A stretch of DNA of 64,000 nucleotides from Canna indica (GCA_034359265.1 CP136891.1:49406001-49470000); one strand, 5' to 3'; numbered from the stretch's first letter, positions 24,296-37,385 are shown. Numbers and translations: made by a program. The notes: generated by a model from the sequence alone, not told the origin.

Positions 24296-26289
24296 AAATC
24301 GAGCTAACGAGTAGCACACTTGGGGTCATTTTGCTCATTTAGAGAGTGTCGGGTGAAAGGAATAGTGCTCTTGAGCCAATCACATGTCGATGTGTTTAGG
24401 GACTATTCAAGGGTAATCAACTTAATGGGACAACTTTTCATCATATGCTGCATCTTTATTCATAAAGATTGTGATGAACCTCATGAACCAGGGCAAATGA
24501 TTCCAAGGCCATGATGAGATCATGCCAATGAGACTTGGAATCCAGATGCCCCTATTCTAAATGTGCCTAGTCATAGGATCACCAATTAGGGGATCGATGA
24601 TTCTGGACAGACTAGTGCACTTGGTACATGCCCTATATGATAAGGGGTAGCTAATCTCATAGTTACCTATGAGCCGTCATTAATGTATAAGTGCAGGTGC
24701 TCATTAGGGAGTGAGTTCACAGAATGGACCTGCATGAGGAACACAAAATGGAATCCTTACGTAAGTGTCAATAGGATGTTCCTCGGGTGATAGTAGGTGC
24801 AAGCAGTCCTTGGAGCTGAGGTTGTCATGGTTATCTTGTGAGTGCTGACTCATTGCTTTGGTTCTATCCCTACGTGATCCTCAGCGTCATGTGCCGGGTA
24901 TTACTGGGCATGGGGAAGCATTCATGGAGGTAGGTGAGCAACCAACACAGAATCAGTTACTCCTAGTGAGAGGAGATAATGTCCTATGTGTCCCTACAAG
25001 TGTCAACTCGGGAATATCTAGCCAAAATAGACATGAAAGTTAGGAAGATGTTTTTGACATTTCTTTATTGAGACGACATCTTGGCGCGTGGAATACATAT
25101 GAATCGGTATTAGAGTTTGACACTTCTTTCGTACTATTCCTGACTTCTGGACATTGTAATCGAGGGATTTAGTTGCACGGTAACTAATCACCGAAGGGCG
25201 TTAGATCCCTGTAGATTGAACCTCACATTATCCGAGTAGTCAGGACACGTTGCTAGACGTCAATCTTGACTTGTGAGTGGAGTTTCTCACGACCACACTA
25301 AAGGGGTTTAGTGGAGGCTCGTAATATTCGAATAGAAGTCGTTCTATTGAATTCGACTCTCCGTTATGCACAACTCACTACTAGCTTAGTGTGGGGCCCA
25401 ATGGGTCACACACAACAAGGCTAACCTCACAACGGACTTTTTGAGATAGAGTCCGAATGCGGCACTATATGTCTACTAGCATGGACACGCTGCAACTCGA
25501 TCACAGATCTCGTTTACGGACATAATAAGAAAGGTATTTCCTATAGGAACGAATGCACGAGGAAGGAGTCTCTTGGTAACCCTAATTTGTAAGGCATCCC
25601 TAAATTGTAGGGATTGGCACATAATAATATTTTATGTGGTTGATTAAATTTAATTATGAATTAAATATTTAATTAACCACTTGACAGAGATTGTATTTAA
25701 TTATAAATTAAATATAATTTAATTTTGAATGAAATATACATGGTGGGAAAATTAGTTTCTAACTATGTGCCTAACCAATTAATTTAGAATTAATTTATTT
25801 GGATAAATCCTAATTAACAGGAATTTAATTTATGAAGATAAATCATAAAATTAATAGATATATGATTTATGAGGATAAATCATAATTCTATTCATTAATA
25901 GGAATTCAAATTATTTAGATAAACATCTTTCCTATTTTTTAGGGGATTGGTTTATTTAGATAATTATCATTCTTGTTAATAGGCTCTTAATTTATGGAGA
26001 TAAATTAAAGTTTATATTTAATTAGATTTAATTAATTTCAAATTAATTATGAAGTCATCAAATAAAAATTATTTTTGGAGGCAAACCACAAAATTTTGAA
26101 TTATGGGGAGAGTTTTTTAGGGGGCCTGGTCTACTCTTGTAGCCGCCCATGCCCCCTTTAAATTGGTGGTGGCCGAACCTCCTTGGGGGTGTAGAGTTAA
26201 TTAGTTCTTCATCTTGGAGAGGTTAAGAGCTTGATTGCACCAAGTGAAACGAGGACCATTGTAGCTTAAGTCCATGAAACCAATAGCTA
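24296..26289. other. Gene-free stretch, probably non-coding retroelement sequence
   Basis: No protein family is readable on either strand. The 24480-25640 part is of even composition and full of stops, like the non-coding section of a plant retroelement; 25640-26100 is very AT-rich with short TAATT/AATTA repeats. I found no terminal repeats, so no element is called. Confidence 0.4.
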
Positions 26290-27575
26290 AACACAATGAT
26301 TTAAAAGCATTCAAAGAGTTACTTGCATGGGGTTGCCTCCTTGTTTATCCTCAGGCTTGCCCACAAAGTTGAAATCACTAGCAATCATCCATGGAACATT
26401 TAAAGTGTCACTATTTTTCAGCATATCCCAGAGCAGCTTCCTTTCTTTACCTTTGGTGCTAGCATAAATACCTATGAACAACCAGGGAGAAAAGCCTTTT
26501 CTATTTATTAGAACATGAATTGCTTGGGGGCAACTATAGAGTGGTTTAACATGATAAATATCTCATTTTCAAATAAGGATAATCCCTCCTGATCTACCAT
26601 TTCTAGGGAAATAAGTGTCTAACCAATCACTGCCGAATCTTGTAATACAAATGCAAGAACTCTCCTCATCCAGATGAGACTCGATAAGAAGGACAACATC
26701 AGGCTTATTATTTTTCAGTAGATGATAGAGATAGTCCCAACATGAGCCTTTCAAACCACTCCTTATGTTCTATATTAGTAACTTCATTAAGATTGCATGT
26801 TGGAAGGATAGGCTGATACACTTTGACATGTATCTGGGTCACTATCAGAGCTCACTAGATTTAAGCCCTTTGAATATCTCTTTTTTTTTTTGCTTTATTC
26901 TGCTTCAAATTTAAGGGGAAGCTACTTAGGTGAACAATTTGACTTAAAGGTTTCCTAATTCTTGATTCTTTTTTCCCTTCCTGGAGACTGAAATCATAAT
27001 CAACCCCCTCCTGTTGGTTAGTTTCATTGTCAATTACTTTGTTCACATCAATCACAAAAGATCTGACAACTTTTTATGCCGAGCCTCAGTATTTTTTCTA
27101 AGTTTATCTGCACAGGGATACACTTCGGCTTGGGTGCACCAAATTCTTCAACATCCATAACCAGGGAGCTACTTCGAGACACTTGGAATTTCTTTGTAGC
27201 AAAAGGATTGTTTACAAAGCACCCTTGGTGAACTTTTGCTTCAATTTTCTAAGTATTCTTCACTTGCCGGTTCAAATTAACTTATTCAACCACCATTTTT
27301 TCATCACAATGCTCTGCAATAGTGTCAAAACCATTTGAAGTTCTGACCTTAGGGAGAATAGCTCTTTTGCCTGCAAATTTTTTCCTACGGTTGACAACCA
27401 TCCAAGGCCCATAAAGGTTGTCATTAGAAGATTCTGTGAACAATGAATTGAGCTAAGAAATTGGAGAGACTAGATAAATTGAAGAGAACATTCCTGCATC
27501 AGAATCAGTATTAGACTTCTCAACTGGTACCTTGTTTTGTATTGTTACTGAGGGGATAGCTGCTAACACTACTAG

Positions 27576-27975
27576 AATATACCACATCAGCCATGGGGAT
27601 CACCGACACCACCAAGGCCGTAAAAAAAATTCACGATTTTGCGTCGGCCGCAACGGCCGTGGCTGATGTGACCAAATCAGCCGCAGCTCGCATACGGCCA
27701 GACAGAGCCGTCGCTCGTAGTCCATGGCGCGCAGGGCGCGTGAAATAAAATAAGTTATTAGCCACGACTTAGCGGGGGCTCTGAAGCTATTGGTGATGTG
27801 AGTAACCAAATCAGCCGTGGCTCGCATACAGTCGTCGCTCATAGTTGATGGTGCGCACGCGGGCGCGAAATAAAATAAGTTAGTAGCGATGGCTGGAGGC
27901 GGCTGTCGCTTATTGTTTAGTGCCACAAATGCAGCGCGAATATTAAAACACTCTTAATCGATGGCTCGTATAGCC
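27576..27975. repeat. Left subterminal repeats of CACTA copy 1
   Basis: Repeated motifs around GCCGTGGCTGAT and its reverse complement, plus GCCGTCGGTGAT, occur here and again at 36361-36690. A segment of about 165 bp is duplicated imperfectly (blocks near 27665-27750 and 27810-27890). In CACTA elements such repeats are binding sites for the element's TNPA-like protein. Confidence 0.7.
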
Positions 27976-28621
27976 GTCGGTGATAATAAAATTACAGATC
28001 AACGGTTTTTCGACGGCCCTAGAGCCGTCGGTGAAAATCCTTTTTATTTGCATTCGCGCCCGACCCTTCCTCTTTCTTCCTCTTTCTTCTCTGCTCGCCG
28101 CTGTCGCCGCCGTCCGTCGTTGCCGAGTTGTCGCAATTCCGCTGCCTGTTGTCGCCGTCATCAATCACCGCCAGTGAACCTCCCCCTTCTGGTATGCTAC
28201 CTCTCCTCCTCCTTTAATTCCCCTATGCGCCGCCCTCTATCTCCGCCCGTGCCGCCCTCTCCACACCGGCGTCGACCCAACCGACCCTCTCCACGCCGGC
28301 GTCGACCCAGGCGTTCATCTCCGCGTCGGCCTCAACCCGGCCGGTGCCACATTAGGTCTGATTACCATCAGCCCCAATGCTTTAACGAGCAGTAGCTGGC
28401 AGTTATGCCGACTACTACTTGATTAGGGTTAATTACCCTAATCATTTACTTGATTAGGGTAATTAACCCCCTAATCAAACTGTGATTAGGGTAATCATAG
28501 TTTGATTAGGTTTTTTATTTAATTTTTTATGGTTAATTATTAGAAATTAATTATTAATTATTAAAAGTTAATTGTTAATTAGGTTAATTATTAGTTTAAT
28601 ATTAATTAATTAGTCACGCGG

Positions 28622-28845
28622 AATCGTCCACTGAGGACTCGCGCCGGAATCATCCACTGTGGACTCACGGCCAAATCGTCCACTTTAGACTCGCGATCAA
28701 ATCATCCATGGTGGACTCGCGCCGGAATCGTCCACAATGAATGGACTCGCGCGTGCTGGAATCGTCCACAATGGATGGACTCATGCCGGCATCGTCCATA
28801 ATGGATGGACACGTGCCGGAATCATCCACTTTGGACTCGCACCGG
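28622..28845 (+). repeat. Tandem array of 26-34 bp units in the 5' region of CACTA copy 1
   Basis: Eight units share AATCGTCCACNNTGGACTCGCGCCGG in diverged form; unit length is 26 bp with expansions to 30 and 34. CACTA copy 2 has only three units at 37811-37883. It lies in the non-coding leader of the transposase. Confidence 0.75.
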
Positions 28846-29057
28846 TATCCATAAATTTAGAAAAAAATCAAGACGAGTTGATACGTTTCACGTATGATCG
28901 ACGAGTCAAGTTTTAATTTTGCAAAACCTTAGATCCGTTCGGGGGTTATATGTTCGTCTAAACGAAGTTAATGATCTTTTATACGACGTACAACCCTTGA
29001 ATTGTCCCTAATTGGACAATTTGGGAACATAGCTATTTATATTGCAGTTAGTTTATT

Positions 29058-29190
29058 TTTTTTGTCATTATTCATTTTTAAATTTTGGCTTGTATCTCCC
29101 TTGTTCTCCGATACACGTCCAGATGATATGTGTATTCAGAGAACTGTAGGGAGATGCTGCCGAAATTTAGAATGAAGTTAATGACTAAAA
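29058..29190 (+). other. Long hairpin upstream of the transposase in CACTA copy 1
   Basis: Two arms of about 57-60 bp pair almost completely around a small loop near CCAGATGAT (about 29120). The 3' arm ends about 110 bp before the ATG at 29300. A homologous hairpin lies in CACTA copy 2 at 38108-38240. Compensating changes between the copies are described in the findings. Confidence 0.75.
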
Positions 29191-29299
29191 GAAATACTAA
29201 GTGCAATATGAATAACATAAATCCCGAGTGGAATAGGACTGAATGGAATAGAATGGAATATGACATTACCTAAAGATATTGCAAACTTTTTGATAGAAC

Positions 29300-32200
29300 A
29301 TGTCAGACGATCAAAGTTGGATGTACCGATGATTTCATCGTGGAGCTATAACGGACGAATTTCGAGTAGGCGTAACTTACTTCTTAAATTTCGCCTACTC
29401 GAATGAAAAATTCCTTAGTGGTGATAAAATCTGATGTCCGTGCCGAAAATGTTCGAACATAAGATTTTTGGACCGAGAAACTGTCACACTGCATCTGTAT
29501 ACAAAAGGATTCACACCAAGAAATTTTGTATGGAATTGTCACAGGGAGTCACGTCAAGTCGGGACGTCGAGCAATCCTGTTGTCCAAACTCATGGTGAAT
29601 CTTCTTCTGCTGGTGTTTCTTCTTCCAATCCACCTAATCCTTATAGAATAATGATTCTAGATAGTCTTGGAGAACAATTCTATTTAAATGATAATATTGA
29701 GTAAGTTACTGAGACGGTAGTGCCACCAGATACTACGACAATTGAGTCACTGAAGAACAATCTGCGATACAGATTGAATTACCGAATAAGGAGGCTGCAG
29801 AATTTTACGAGATGTTGAAAGCTGCCGATGATACGTTGTATGAGAATTGTTCTAATTGTACAAGATTTTCGACAATGACACAACTCTTGAATAACAAGTT
29901 CGATTGTAATATCAGCGGGGTTGCGTTTGATCGGATTGCAGGCTTTATTAATGCTATGCTACCTCCAAATAACAAGTTTGAGCCAACCTTTTATAAGACA
30001 AAAAAGTTGATGAGGAAATTAGGGCTTGGGTACGAAAAGAAACACGCGTGCTCAAATAACTGCATTTTATATTATAAAGAAAATGCACAGTTAGAGCAAT
30101 GCCCGGTATGTGAACATCCTCGTTATAAGGAGAAAAATTCAGTACGACAAAAAAAATCCCCTTTAAGGTGCTTCGGTATTTTCCACTGACACCGAGACTT
30201 CAAAGGTTATTCATGTCAGAAAAGATTGCCCCCTATATGAGTTGGCATGTAAGAAGTCATGATGATACAATAATGACTCATCCATCTGACAGTGAAGCAT
30301 GAAAACATTTGGATAAGTGTTATCCTTCATTTGCTGTGGAGACTAGAAATATCAGGTTGGAATTGTGCATAGATGGTTTCAATCCGTTTGGTAATTCAGC
30401 AACTCTGCATTCAGTATGGCCAGTACTCTTAACAGTTTATAACTTGCCGCCCTCAATGTGTATGAAAGATGAATTTATCTATCTTTCGATGATTATTCCG
30501 GATCCTAGGGGTCCTCGCAAAGAAATTGACGTGTTTCTCTGTCCCCTAATTGATGAACTCAAAATATTGTGGGCTGAGGGAGTTGTCACTTATGATTGTC
30601 ACCGGAAGCAAAACTTCACTTTACGAGCTGCTATATTGTGAACAATCAATGATTTCCTGGCCTATGGCATGTTGTCTGGTTGGAGCATGCATGGGTGACT
30701 CTCTTGCCCATATTGCATGGAACTAGGGCTGACAACGGATCGGATACGGTGTGGATACTGGATTATCTGTATCTGCATCGCATCCCATATCCGCACATCT
30801 GTATCTGCCACAGATATGAATATGGATATCCATATCTGCACCGCATCCGTATCTACACCATTTTTAATAAAAAAATATTAAAAATAATATATTTCATTAA
30901 AAAAATATTAAATTATCAATCCATTGATCCAAAACAAGTATATAATATACTTCAAAATTCATCTTGACATGAAATTATTATAAAGCCCTTATATATATTA
31001 ATAACTTATATAGGCAAAAAAATAATTCAAAAATGCGGATAGGCGGTGCGGATACGGTGCGGATACGGTGCGGATCCATAGTCATATCCATATCCGCACC
31101 ATATCCGCGCGGATATAAATTTTCTAAATCCGTATCCATATCCATATCTATTTTTTCTTGCGGATATGGATCGGATACGGTGCGGATGCGGTTTTTAGTT
31201 AGCGGGTGCGGATAAAATTACCACCCCTACATGGAACACTCAAAATCCTTCAGTCTTGAGAATGGTCGGAAAATTTTCATCTTTGATTGTCATCGCCGGT
31301 TCCTACCGTCTAACCATCAGTATCGAAGGAATCGGAATAAATTTATCAAGGGTAGAGTCGAAAGAAATGAGCCACCACCGATGTTGTTTGGTGAACATAT
31401 GTTAGCACGTGTTCAATTGCTTCCGGAGATTACTTTTGGTCGGAATGTATGAATTTCAAGCTTTGGTGAAACACATAACTGGGTGAAAAAAAGTATCAGT
31501 TGGGAATTGTCGTATTGGAGTTCATTACTGATTCGGCATAATTTGGACGTCATGCACATTGAAAAAAATGTGTTTGATAATATTTTTAACACAGTTATGG
31601 ATATTTTCGGCAAAACTAAAGATAATGTGAAGGCCCAACATGATGTAAAAATACTTTGTAAAAGACCTGAGTTAGAGTTGCAAGAGGTCAACAGGCGACT
31701 TAATAAGCCAAAGACACCGTATGTGTTAAATAAACAACAGATGAAAGATGTGTATCAATGGATTAAAGAACTCAGATTACCCGATGGATATGCCTCAAAC
31801 TTATCTCGATGTGTAAACGTCAATGAATGCAAAATATCGGGGATGAAGAGCCACGATTGCCATGTATTCATGCAGAGATTGCTTCGAGATCATCTACATG
31901 ATAAGATTTGGGATTCGTTGATAGAATTAAGTATGTTTTTCAAAAACATTTGTGCAAATGTGCTTCGAGTCGAAGATATGTCAGCACTTGAAAATAATAT
32001 TGTTGAAATCATATGCAAGCTGGAGCAGTTTTTCCCTCATGCATTTTTTGACTCGATCGAGCATCTACCGATACACTTGGCATACGAGGCACGAGTTGGT
32101 GGCCTCATTCAATACCAGTGGATGTACTTATTTGAAAGATACATGAATCGTCTGAAGAAAAAAGTAAAGAACACCGCCGCAGTTGAAGGTTCCATATCAG

Positions 32201-33277
32201 AAACATATATAATTCAAGAAATTTCAACATTCTGCTCATTTTATTTTGAATCAACCATCAAGACAAGACTTAATCGTCTTCCACGGAACAACGACGGGGG
32301 AGCTCGACCATCAGATGGTTGTTTAAATATCTTTGGTTACCCTGGTCGTGCTTTGGGTTCTCGTCCGTCTCGATTCTTAAATGATGAAGAGTACCATTTG
32401 GCCTACTTGTACGTTTTACTAAACTGTCCAGAGATTGAGAAGTTCATTGAAATATTTGACATTGAGATGGTGACAAAATACTCAATTTATGGCGATGAGG
32501 AATTAGAAAGATTACGGAATCTTGAGTTCCCTAATTGGTTTCAAGCTTACAGCGCAGAACACAGCGGTGAAATAGATAACCAAATATTTGAATTTGCTAA
32601 TGGACCGGCACGACTTGTACAGTGTTATAATGGTTATTTTGTCAATGGATATAAATTTCACACACTTGAATATTCATCTACAAAAAAAACTATGAATGTC
32701 GGGGTCTGTGTCAAAGGGACAACGTATGCTGAATGTGATGTTGACTTTTACGGACTATTGGAAGAAGTCATTGAATTGCAATTTTTTGGATGTAAATTAG
32801 TTGCCCTTTTTAAATGTCATTGGTTCGATACAAGCGATAGGGGCATGAGAGTTCATCCAAAGTATAAACAGCTAGTCGAGGTCAATTACAAATCAAAATT
32901 AGCTTCAAATGAGCCATTTATATTGGCATCTCAAGATGAACAAGTATATTATATGCAGTATTCGTCTCGAAAGAAAGATAGGGCAGATTGGCGTGTAGTC
33001 TGTAAGACTAAAGCCAGAGGAAAAATTGACCTGATAGTTGGAGAGAATGAGCCAGCAGATGACTTCTATCAAGAAGAAGATCCTTCCGAAGTGGAACGAG
33101 TTAGTCGAATACTCGAGTATGATGACATAGAGTTAGTTCAATTGAAAATAGAATACGTTGATGACGACGATAATGAAGTTGAGGAATGATAGAATGATGA
33201 TGAGGGAGACAAAGAAGAATTTCAAGATTCCAATACAGAAGAACAAGAAGAAGAGTATTACACGGATGATGGACGAT
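29300..33277 (+). pseudogene. TNP2-type CACTA transposase, interrupted
   Basis: The start MSDDQSWMYR (29300) opens the transposase-associated domain (PF13963-like), containing the N-terminal Cys/His-rich segment and FLDRETVTLHLYTKGF. Transposase_21 (PF02992-like) follows: FEPTFYKTKKLMRKLGLGYE (near 29979), CPVCEHPRY, and DGFNPFG (near 30372) within the presumed catalytic core. Then come a DUF4218-like block (LRDHLHDKIWDSL to EISTFCSFYFE, about 31880-32250) and a DUF4216-like block (LVALFKCHWFDTSDRG, about 32800-32990). The enzyme would cut the element ends. Stops near 29330, 29702, 30187, 30302 and 31450, plus the hAT MITE at 30724-31229, inactivate it; 31483-33189 remains open for 568 codons. 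Confidence 0.85.
30724..31229 (+). mobile_element. hAT-type MITE inside the CACTA transposase
   Basis: Ends TAGGGCTG (30724) and CACCCCTA (31229) are imperfect inverted repeats of hAT type, and the 8-bp TSD CATGGAAC (30716-30723, 31230-31237) is perfect. The 506-bp body is built from GCGGATACGGT-like repeats around an AT-rich centre and forms an imperfect foldback. It has no coding. Removing it with one TSD joins TGCATGGAACAC and restores the transposase frame (C-M-E-H). Confidence 0.9.
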
Positions 33278-33371
33278 GACGAATAATTATAAATGTGAAG
33301 TATATATTCAATTATTAAATATATCTATTAATCTATTATATATAATCTAATTATATTAATTTTTTACAGCT

Positions 33372-36125
33372 ATGGTTCAAGATATCAGTTCTCGAGGAGG
33401 CATACCTCGTAGGACCTCTCGACGATTACCACCCGCCCCACCTGTACCCACTGACCCTTCGCCTTCCACTACCATCCCCCCACCTCCGGCCACCATCCCC
33501 CCACCTGATTTGTCCACCGCTCCTTCACCTGATCTGGCCACCATCTCTTCACCTTCGGCTACCATCCCTCCGCCACCCTCCACAGATCCAGGACCGTCGT
33601 CTTCGAGACGTAAGCCACGAGGGCCTAACATAATTCTCCCTCAGTCACCCGAGGGAGCACTGTGTAGAGCAGTTAGTGTGCGCGGAAGACGGTAAGTATA
33701 TGCATCAATTATTTCTTATAATTTATTTATTTCAAAATAACATATTATGAATTTATATTTTGTGCAAATTGAGCAGGAGGACGTCCCTCGCACGATAGCG
33801 GGGACGATCTGAAAGTTTATGCACGGGGCGTGGCCTATATGGTCTCACGTGCCCCGTGAGCATATGGATTAATTGTGGCGAGAGTTCACGGTAAGTATAT
33901 TTATTAAATTAAAGTTAATGTTAAATATTCATCGATAATAATAATTTTTTTTTGCATGCTCATTATACATGGCGGAGGACCAGACCACTTTTGTGGAGGC
34001 TGCATGGGAGCGTGTTGCCCGCACTTGCTATTGTTGGCTTAAGGGTATTTCTTAAGCCTCGATCTTTATTTTGATGATAACAAACATGTATTTAATCCAT
34101 GTGTGTAGTTTTGAGTTCAGGTTGAGGTTGCGATATGCATGCCTAATCCGTTCAAACGAGGCGACGGAAAAGATCGTCAAAAGAACGGAAGAAGAAATCA
34201 TTGAACAAAGGCTACGGATTAAGTCAAGATATTTAATGCAATATGTCCATAGAATAGTTTATCCCAAGCCTAAAATGTAAGGTTATCCAAGTTGATACTT
34301 GGAAGCCAAACCCTTAGAATTGGGATGTAAAAAAATACAAGGAACTAATCATCCTTAGCCTGGGATCGATCGACCGATCAAGGCAATAAAATGGCGATGC
34401 AGCCCATTCGGTCGACCGAATGTGGCGAAGGGGAAATAGCTGGGCTGCGTCGATCGATCGACAGAGGCGAAAATTTGGCAGAAAGGTAGCGGTCGACCAA
34501 TCGGTTGACCGACCTAAAGATGGCCTCTATCGTGATTCGCTGCAGCCATTCAGTCGACCGACGGGTCGACCGATTGTCGGAAGAAATGTTGGTGGTCGAC
34601 CCATCGGTCGACCGACCTCTCTCAGCTGCAAGCGGTCGGACCCGGCGATCGATCCGTCGGTCGACCGACTGATCGATCGGCCTTGCGACCGAATGGCTTC
34701 AACGGTCGATTTTTTATCCGTTGAACAGTCGTTCGGATGAGGGGTTATAAATACCCCTCATCAAACTTTATTAAACACTTTTTTGCAAAACTTAATTGAG
34801 CATTAAAAGTGAGCCTTAAAGCCTTCATACGAGCTACAACTGCGCGCGCCTCTCTACTCCCAGTTTCGACTTCATCAGGCGCTGATTTCTTCTCTTCAAC
34901 CTTGCTGCGTTCATTGAAGTCTTCTTCCAGTTGCAAGTTGAAGACGAGAAGGTGGTGGAAAGATGCTTGGGTCAAATTTCTTCTTCATTAGCTCTTTCCC
35001 AAAGTTTGTAATTTATTGAATCTTGTTTTCTTGTTAAGATAGCTTGTTAGGTGTGATAGGAAACACTAAGGGTAAACTTTGTAGAAGTGTGTTTTGCCTA
35101 GGTGAATAGGATTGAGGTGTTCTCCAAGTGAGGGAGAAGGGTGTCCTCAAGTGTATTCAAAGGGAAACATACATTCTATAAAGTAGTGTTTAGAAATCCT
35201 TGGTAAGGAGGCAAGATAGTGGAGTAGGCGGTTGGCCGAACTACTATAAATTGATTTGTTTGCATTGCTCTTTAGTTGCTTTCATTATTGTGATTGAATT
35301 GTGATCATATCATTCATTAAAGAACAATTCCACTAAGCTAAGACAAAATTAAGTTAAAAGAAATTGAAAAAGGGGATTGACACTATTCAACCCCCCTTTC
35401 AAGTGTCAAGGTCCATCCAACAGCTATAACGGGCTGCTTCAGCAGGCCCGTCAGACCGTGATGAGACGAATGGGGGCCACACAGATAGGGCAGACTCGGG
35501 GACACGCCCCCGAGTGGATTCCTGGACCTGTGTGGGACCAGCTCATTGAGCGGCGGGCCACATCTGAGTGGCAGAAGGTCTCCCGGACTGCGTCGAGAAA
35601 CCGTATGTCCGGGGGGCGGCACGGGCGCGCGCCACACAGGTGGCTCCATCTCTTTTGCGATTCATGAGCGTCGTATGATATGTATAATTTAATTATTTTT
35701 AATTAAATTATATATTGTGTATAATGCTACTAATGTATTTGTTTTCTAATGTAAGACGCGCGTGACGAAGGACGGCACCGTCCAACGTCCGTCGATGATG
35801 GAGGTGTTTGAGCTCACCCACCGTCGTCGACGAGGAGCGAGGGACTACGTTGATAGTAGAGCCTATTTGATTTACCCAATTTTTATTTATAGTTTATATA
35901 TATTTAAAATATAAACATGTGTAGGAAACTTACACGAGGACTGTGATCGAGCGTGGAGGGACACCGGAGGAGTTCGACGCAAGAGCTTGGGTGGAGGCCG
36001 CAGGTGGCTGGGCTTCTACTGATGATGTCACAGCCATCGTCCTCCTCGACCCAGTCGACGCTTCCGACCCAATCGTTGTCGACTCCACTGCCTCCACCGC
36101 CTCCACCGCAGCCGTGAGATTTTGA
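33372..36125 (+). pseudogene. Transposase_24-like second gene of CACTA copy 1 (TNPA-like), multi-exon, interrupted
   Basis: Exon-like pieces: 33372-33691, Pro/Ser/Thr-rich (MVQDISSRGG to SVRGRR) and ending at GTAAGT; about 33778-33890 (EDVPRTIAGTI, HGAWPIWSHVP); about 33970-34031 joined across the solo LTR to 35428-35667, giving ERVARTCY-NGLLQQARQ and GHAPEWIPGPVWDQLI; 35755-35870 (DGTVQRPSMMEVFELTHRRRRG); and 35930-36125 (GGTPEEFDARAWVEAAGGW). The block PEWIP..VW..L and the ELTH segment match the plant transposase Ptta/En/Spm family (PF03004). In CACTA elements this second protein binds subterminal repeats. A stop in the second piece and the LTR insertion disable it. Confidence 0.7.
34032..35422 (+). 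mobile_element. Solo LTR, second subfamily of the TGTTGG/CCAACA family, inside CACTA copy 1
   Basis: TGTTGGCTTAAG at 34032 to CATCCAACA at 35422, 1391 bp, flanked by a perfect TSD GCTAT (34027-34031, 35423-35427). The densest patch of GGTCGACC/CGATCGAT palindromes in the window lies at 34370-34690, upstream of TATAAATA (34746-34753). The 3' end motif CACTATTCAACCCCCC differs slightly from copies 1-3. No coding or primer-binding site, so a solo LTR. Confidence 0.9.
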
Positions 36126-36360
36126 TTAATTGTATTTTGTTTATATTTTGATACTTGGTTGTATATAGATAATATTTTGATAATTGTTTGCCTCCGGTTT
36201 GAGGCTGATATTGATGATATTTACGTAAAATTTGTATATTTGGTTTCAAATGCATGTGTATGATGTTTTCTGATTGCAATATGTGATTGAAAATAGTTTG
36301 TAGTCGATATATCATTGTATACAAAAATTTACAAAATTTTTAGTTTTTTCAGTTACAGGA

Positions 36361-36690
36361 TACACCTTTAGCCACGGCTTACCCACGGTTCACTATCACT
36401 AAGCCGTGACTGAAAGCTTATCGTAAATGGCGGATGGTCTAGGCAGCACTAAATATCACGGTTGCTAATAGTATCACCGACAGGACTGGGCCGTGGCTGA
36501 TGGTTGGTATCAGTGACAGCTCCTGGAGCCGTGCGTTGTCGCTGATGATTACGTGTGACGGCCGCGCTCGGCCGTCACAACTTATCTGAGACACGCTCAT
36601 CAATGATGGCTTTTTTCCACGATTTGCGCTGTCCGTGATATCTATCACCGATGGTTCAGCCACGATTTGAGTCGTCGGTGATGACGACAA
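36361..36690. repeat. Right subterminal repeats of CACTA copy 1
   Basis: GCCGTGGCTGAT-type and TCACCGATGG-type motifs recur in both orientations between the second gene and the right terminus, mirroring the left side. Confidence 0.65.
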
Positions 36691-37099
36691 TTCTAGTAGC
36701 ATAATTTGGGAATGGTGCTGATTTTTTCCAAAAGAGGTTGGAAGTTTGGTCTCTAGGGGATGAGAAGTAGGACTTGATCTCTCAGGAACCAAGGGCCACC
36801 AGCCAGCACCTTGTATAGATCATCTCCATTTGCGAATTTGAAGTAGAAGAAACTCAAGGCCAAGTCTACAATTTCGATGATGCAGCTTATCTTCCAAATT
36901 TTGGGAAGAACAAATTGCACAAGGGGCAGAGGTGGGGTTCTTCCATAGAACTTCCCGTAGAGACTAAATTCCTAGGTCGATCTCAAGAAAGAAACTAGGT
37001 CTTCATTAATGACCACTTCATTAGATGAACGAGATTGGATTAATCTTAGTTTCTCACTGATATTCCCTCCATTACCAGTCTCACTACTAGAAATTGAGT

Positions 37100-37385
37100 C
37101 TTCAGCAACGACTATCAGCAACGGTCGCTCAAGCCGTTGCTATTTGCAACGGCATTCTTACGGCCGCCCGAGCCGTTGCAGATATTTGTATCTGCAACGG
37201 CGTTCTAACGGACACGCGAGCCGTTGCGGATTATTTTAATTATCCGCAACGGCTTTCTGACGGAAAGGCGAGCCGTTGCTGATATTTTAATTATCAGCAA
37301 CGGTTTTCTAACGGACAAGTGAGCCGTTGCTGATGATAACTTATTAGCAACGGCTTTCTAACGGGCGAGTGAGCCGTTGTTGATA
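37100..37385. repeat. Left subterminal repeats of CACTA copy 2
   Basis: At least five spaced copies of GAGCCGTTGC(T/A)GAT or its reverse complement ATCAGCAACGGC, about 50 bp apart, often paired as inverted repeats within a unit. They end just before a TATA-like TTTATATAGG (37387-37396), probably the element's promoter. Confidence 0.75.

Larger units (their letters stand above)
27567..36701 (+). mobile_element. CACTA (En/Spm) transposon, copy 1, with two nested insertions
   Basis: Left end CACTACTAGAAT at 27567; right end reads as TGCTACTAGAAT on the other strand at 36701, so two terminal bases have mutated. The 3-bp TSD TAA is perfect (27564-27566, 36702-36704). Inside are subterminal repeats, a two-gene complement (TNP2-type transposase 29300-33277 and a Transposase_24-like ORF 33372-36125), a hAT MITE and a solo LTR. 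Length without nested DNA is about 7.2 kb. It lies in LINE ORF1. Confidence 0.9.

Noticed and set aside
27961..28395. 144-codon open frame, Pro/Arg/Ser-rich, in CACTA copy 1
   Set aside because: It lies in the GC-rich leader, matches no domain, and the equivalent in copy 2 (37377-37748) is not conserved in sequence as a protein.
33377..33631. - strand open frame rich in Gly
   Set aside because: It is the complement of the Pro-rich first exon of the CACTA second gene.
34420..34740. Open frame rich in Arg-Pro-Thr-Asp/Ser repeats
   Set aside because: It lies in the LTR palindrome patch; TCGACCGA-type repeats translate into such repeats on both strands.
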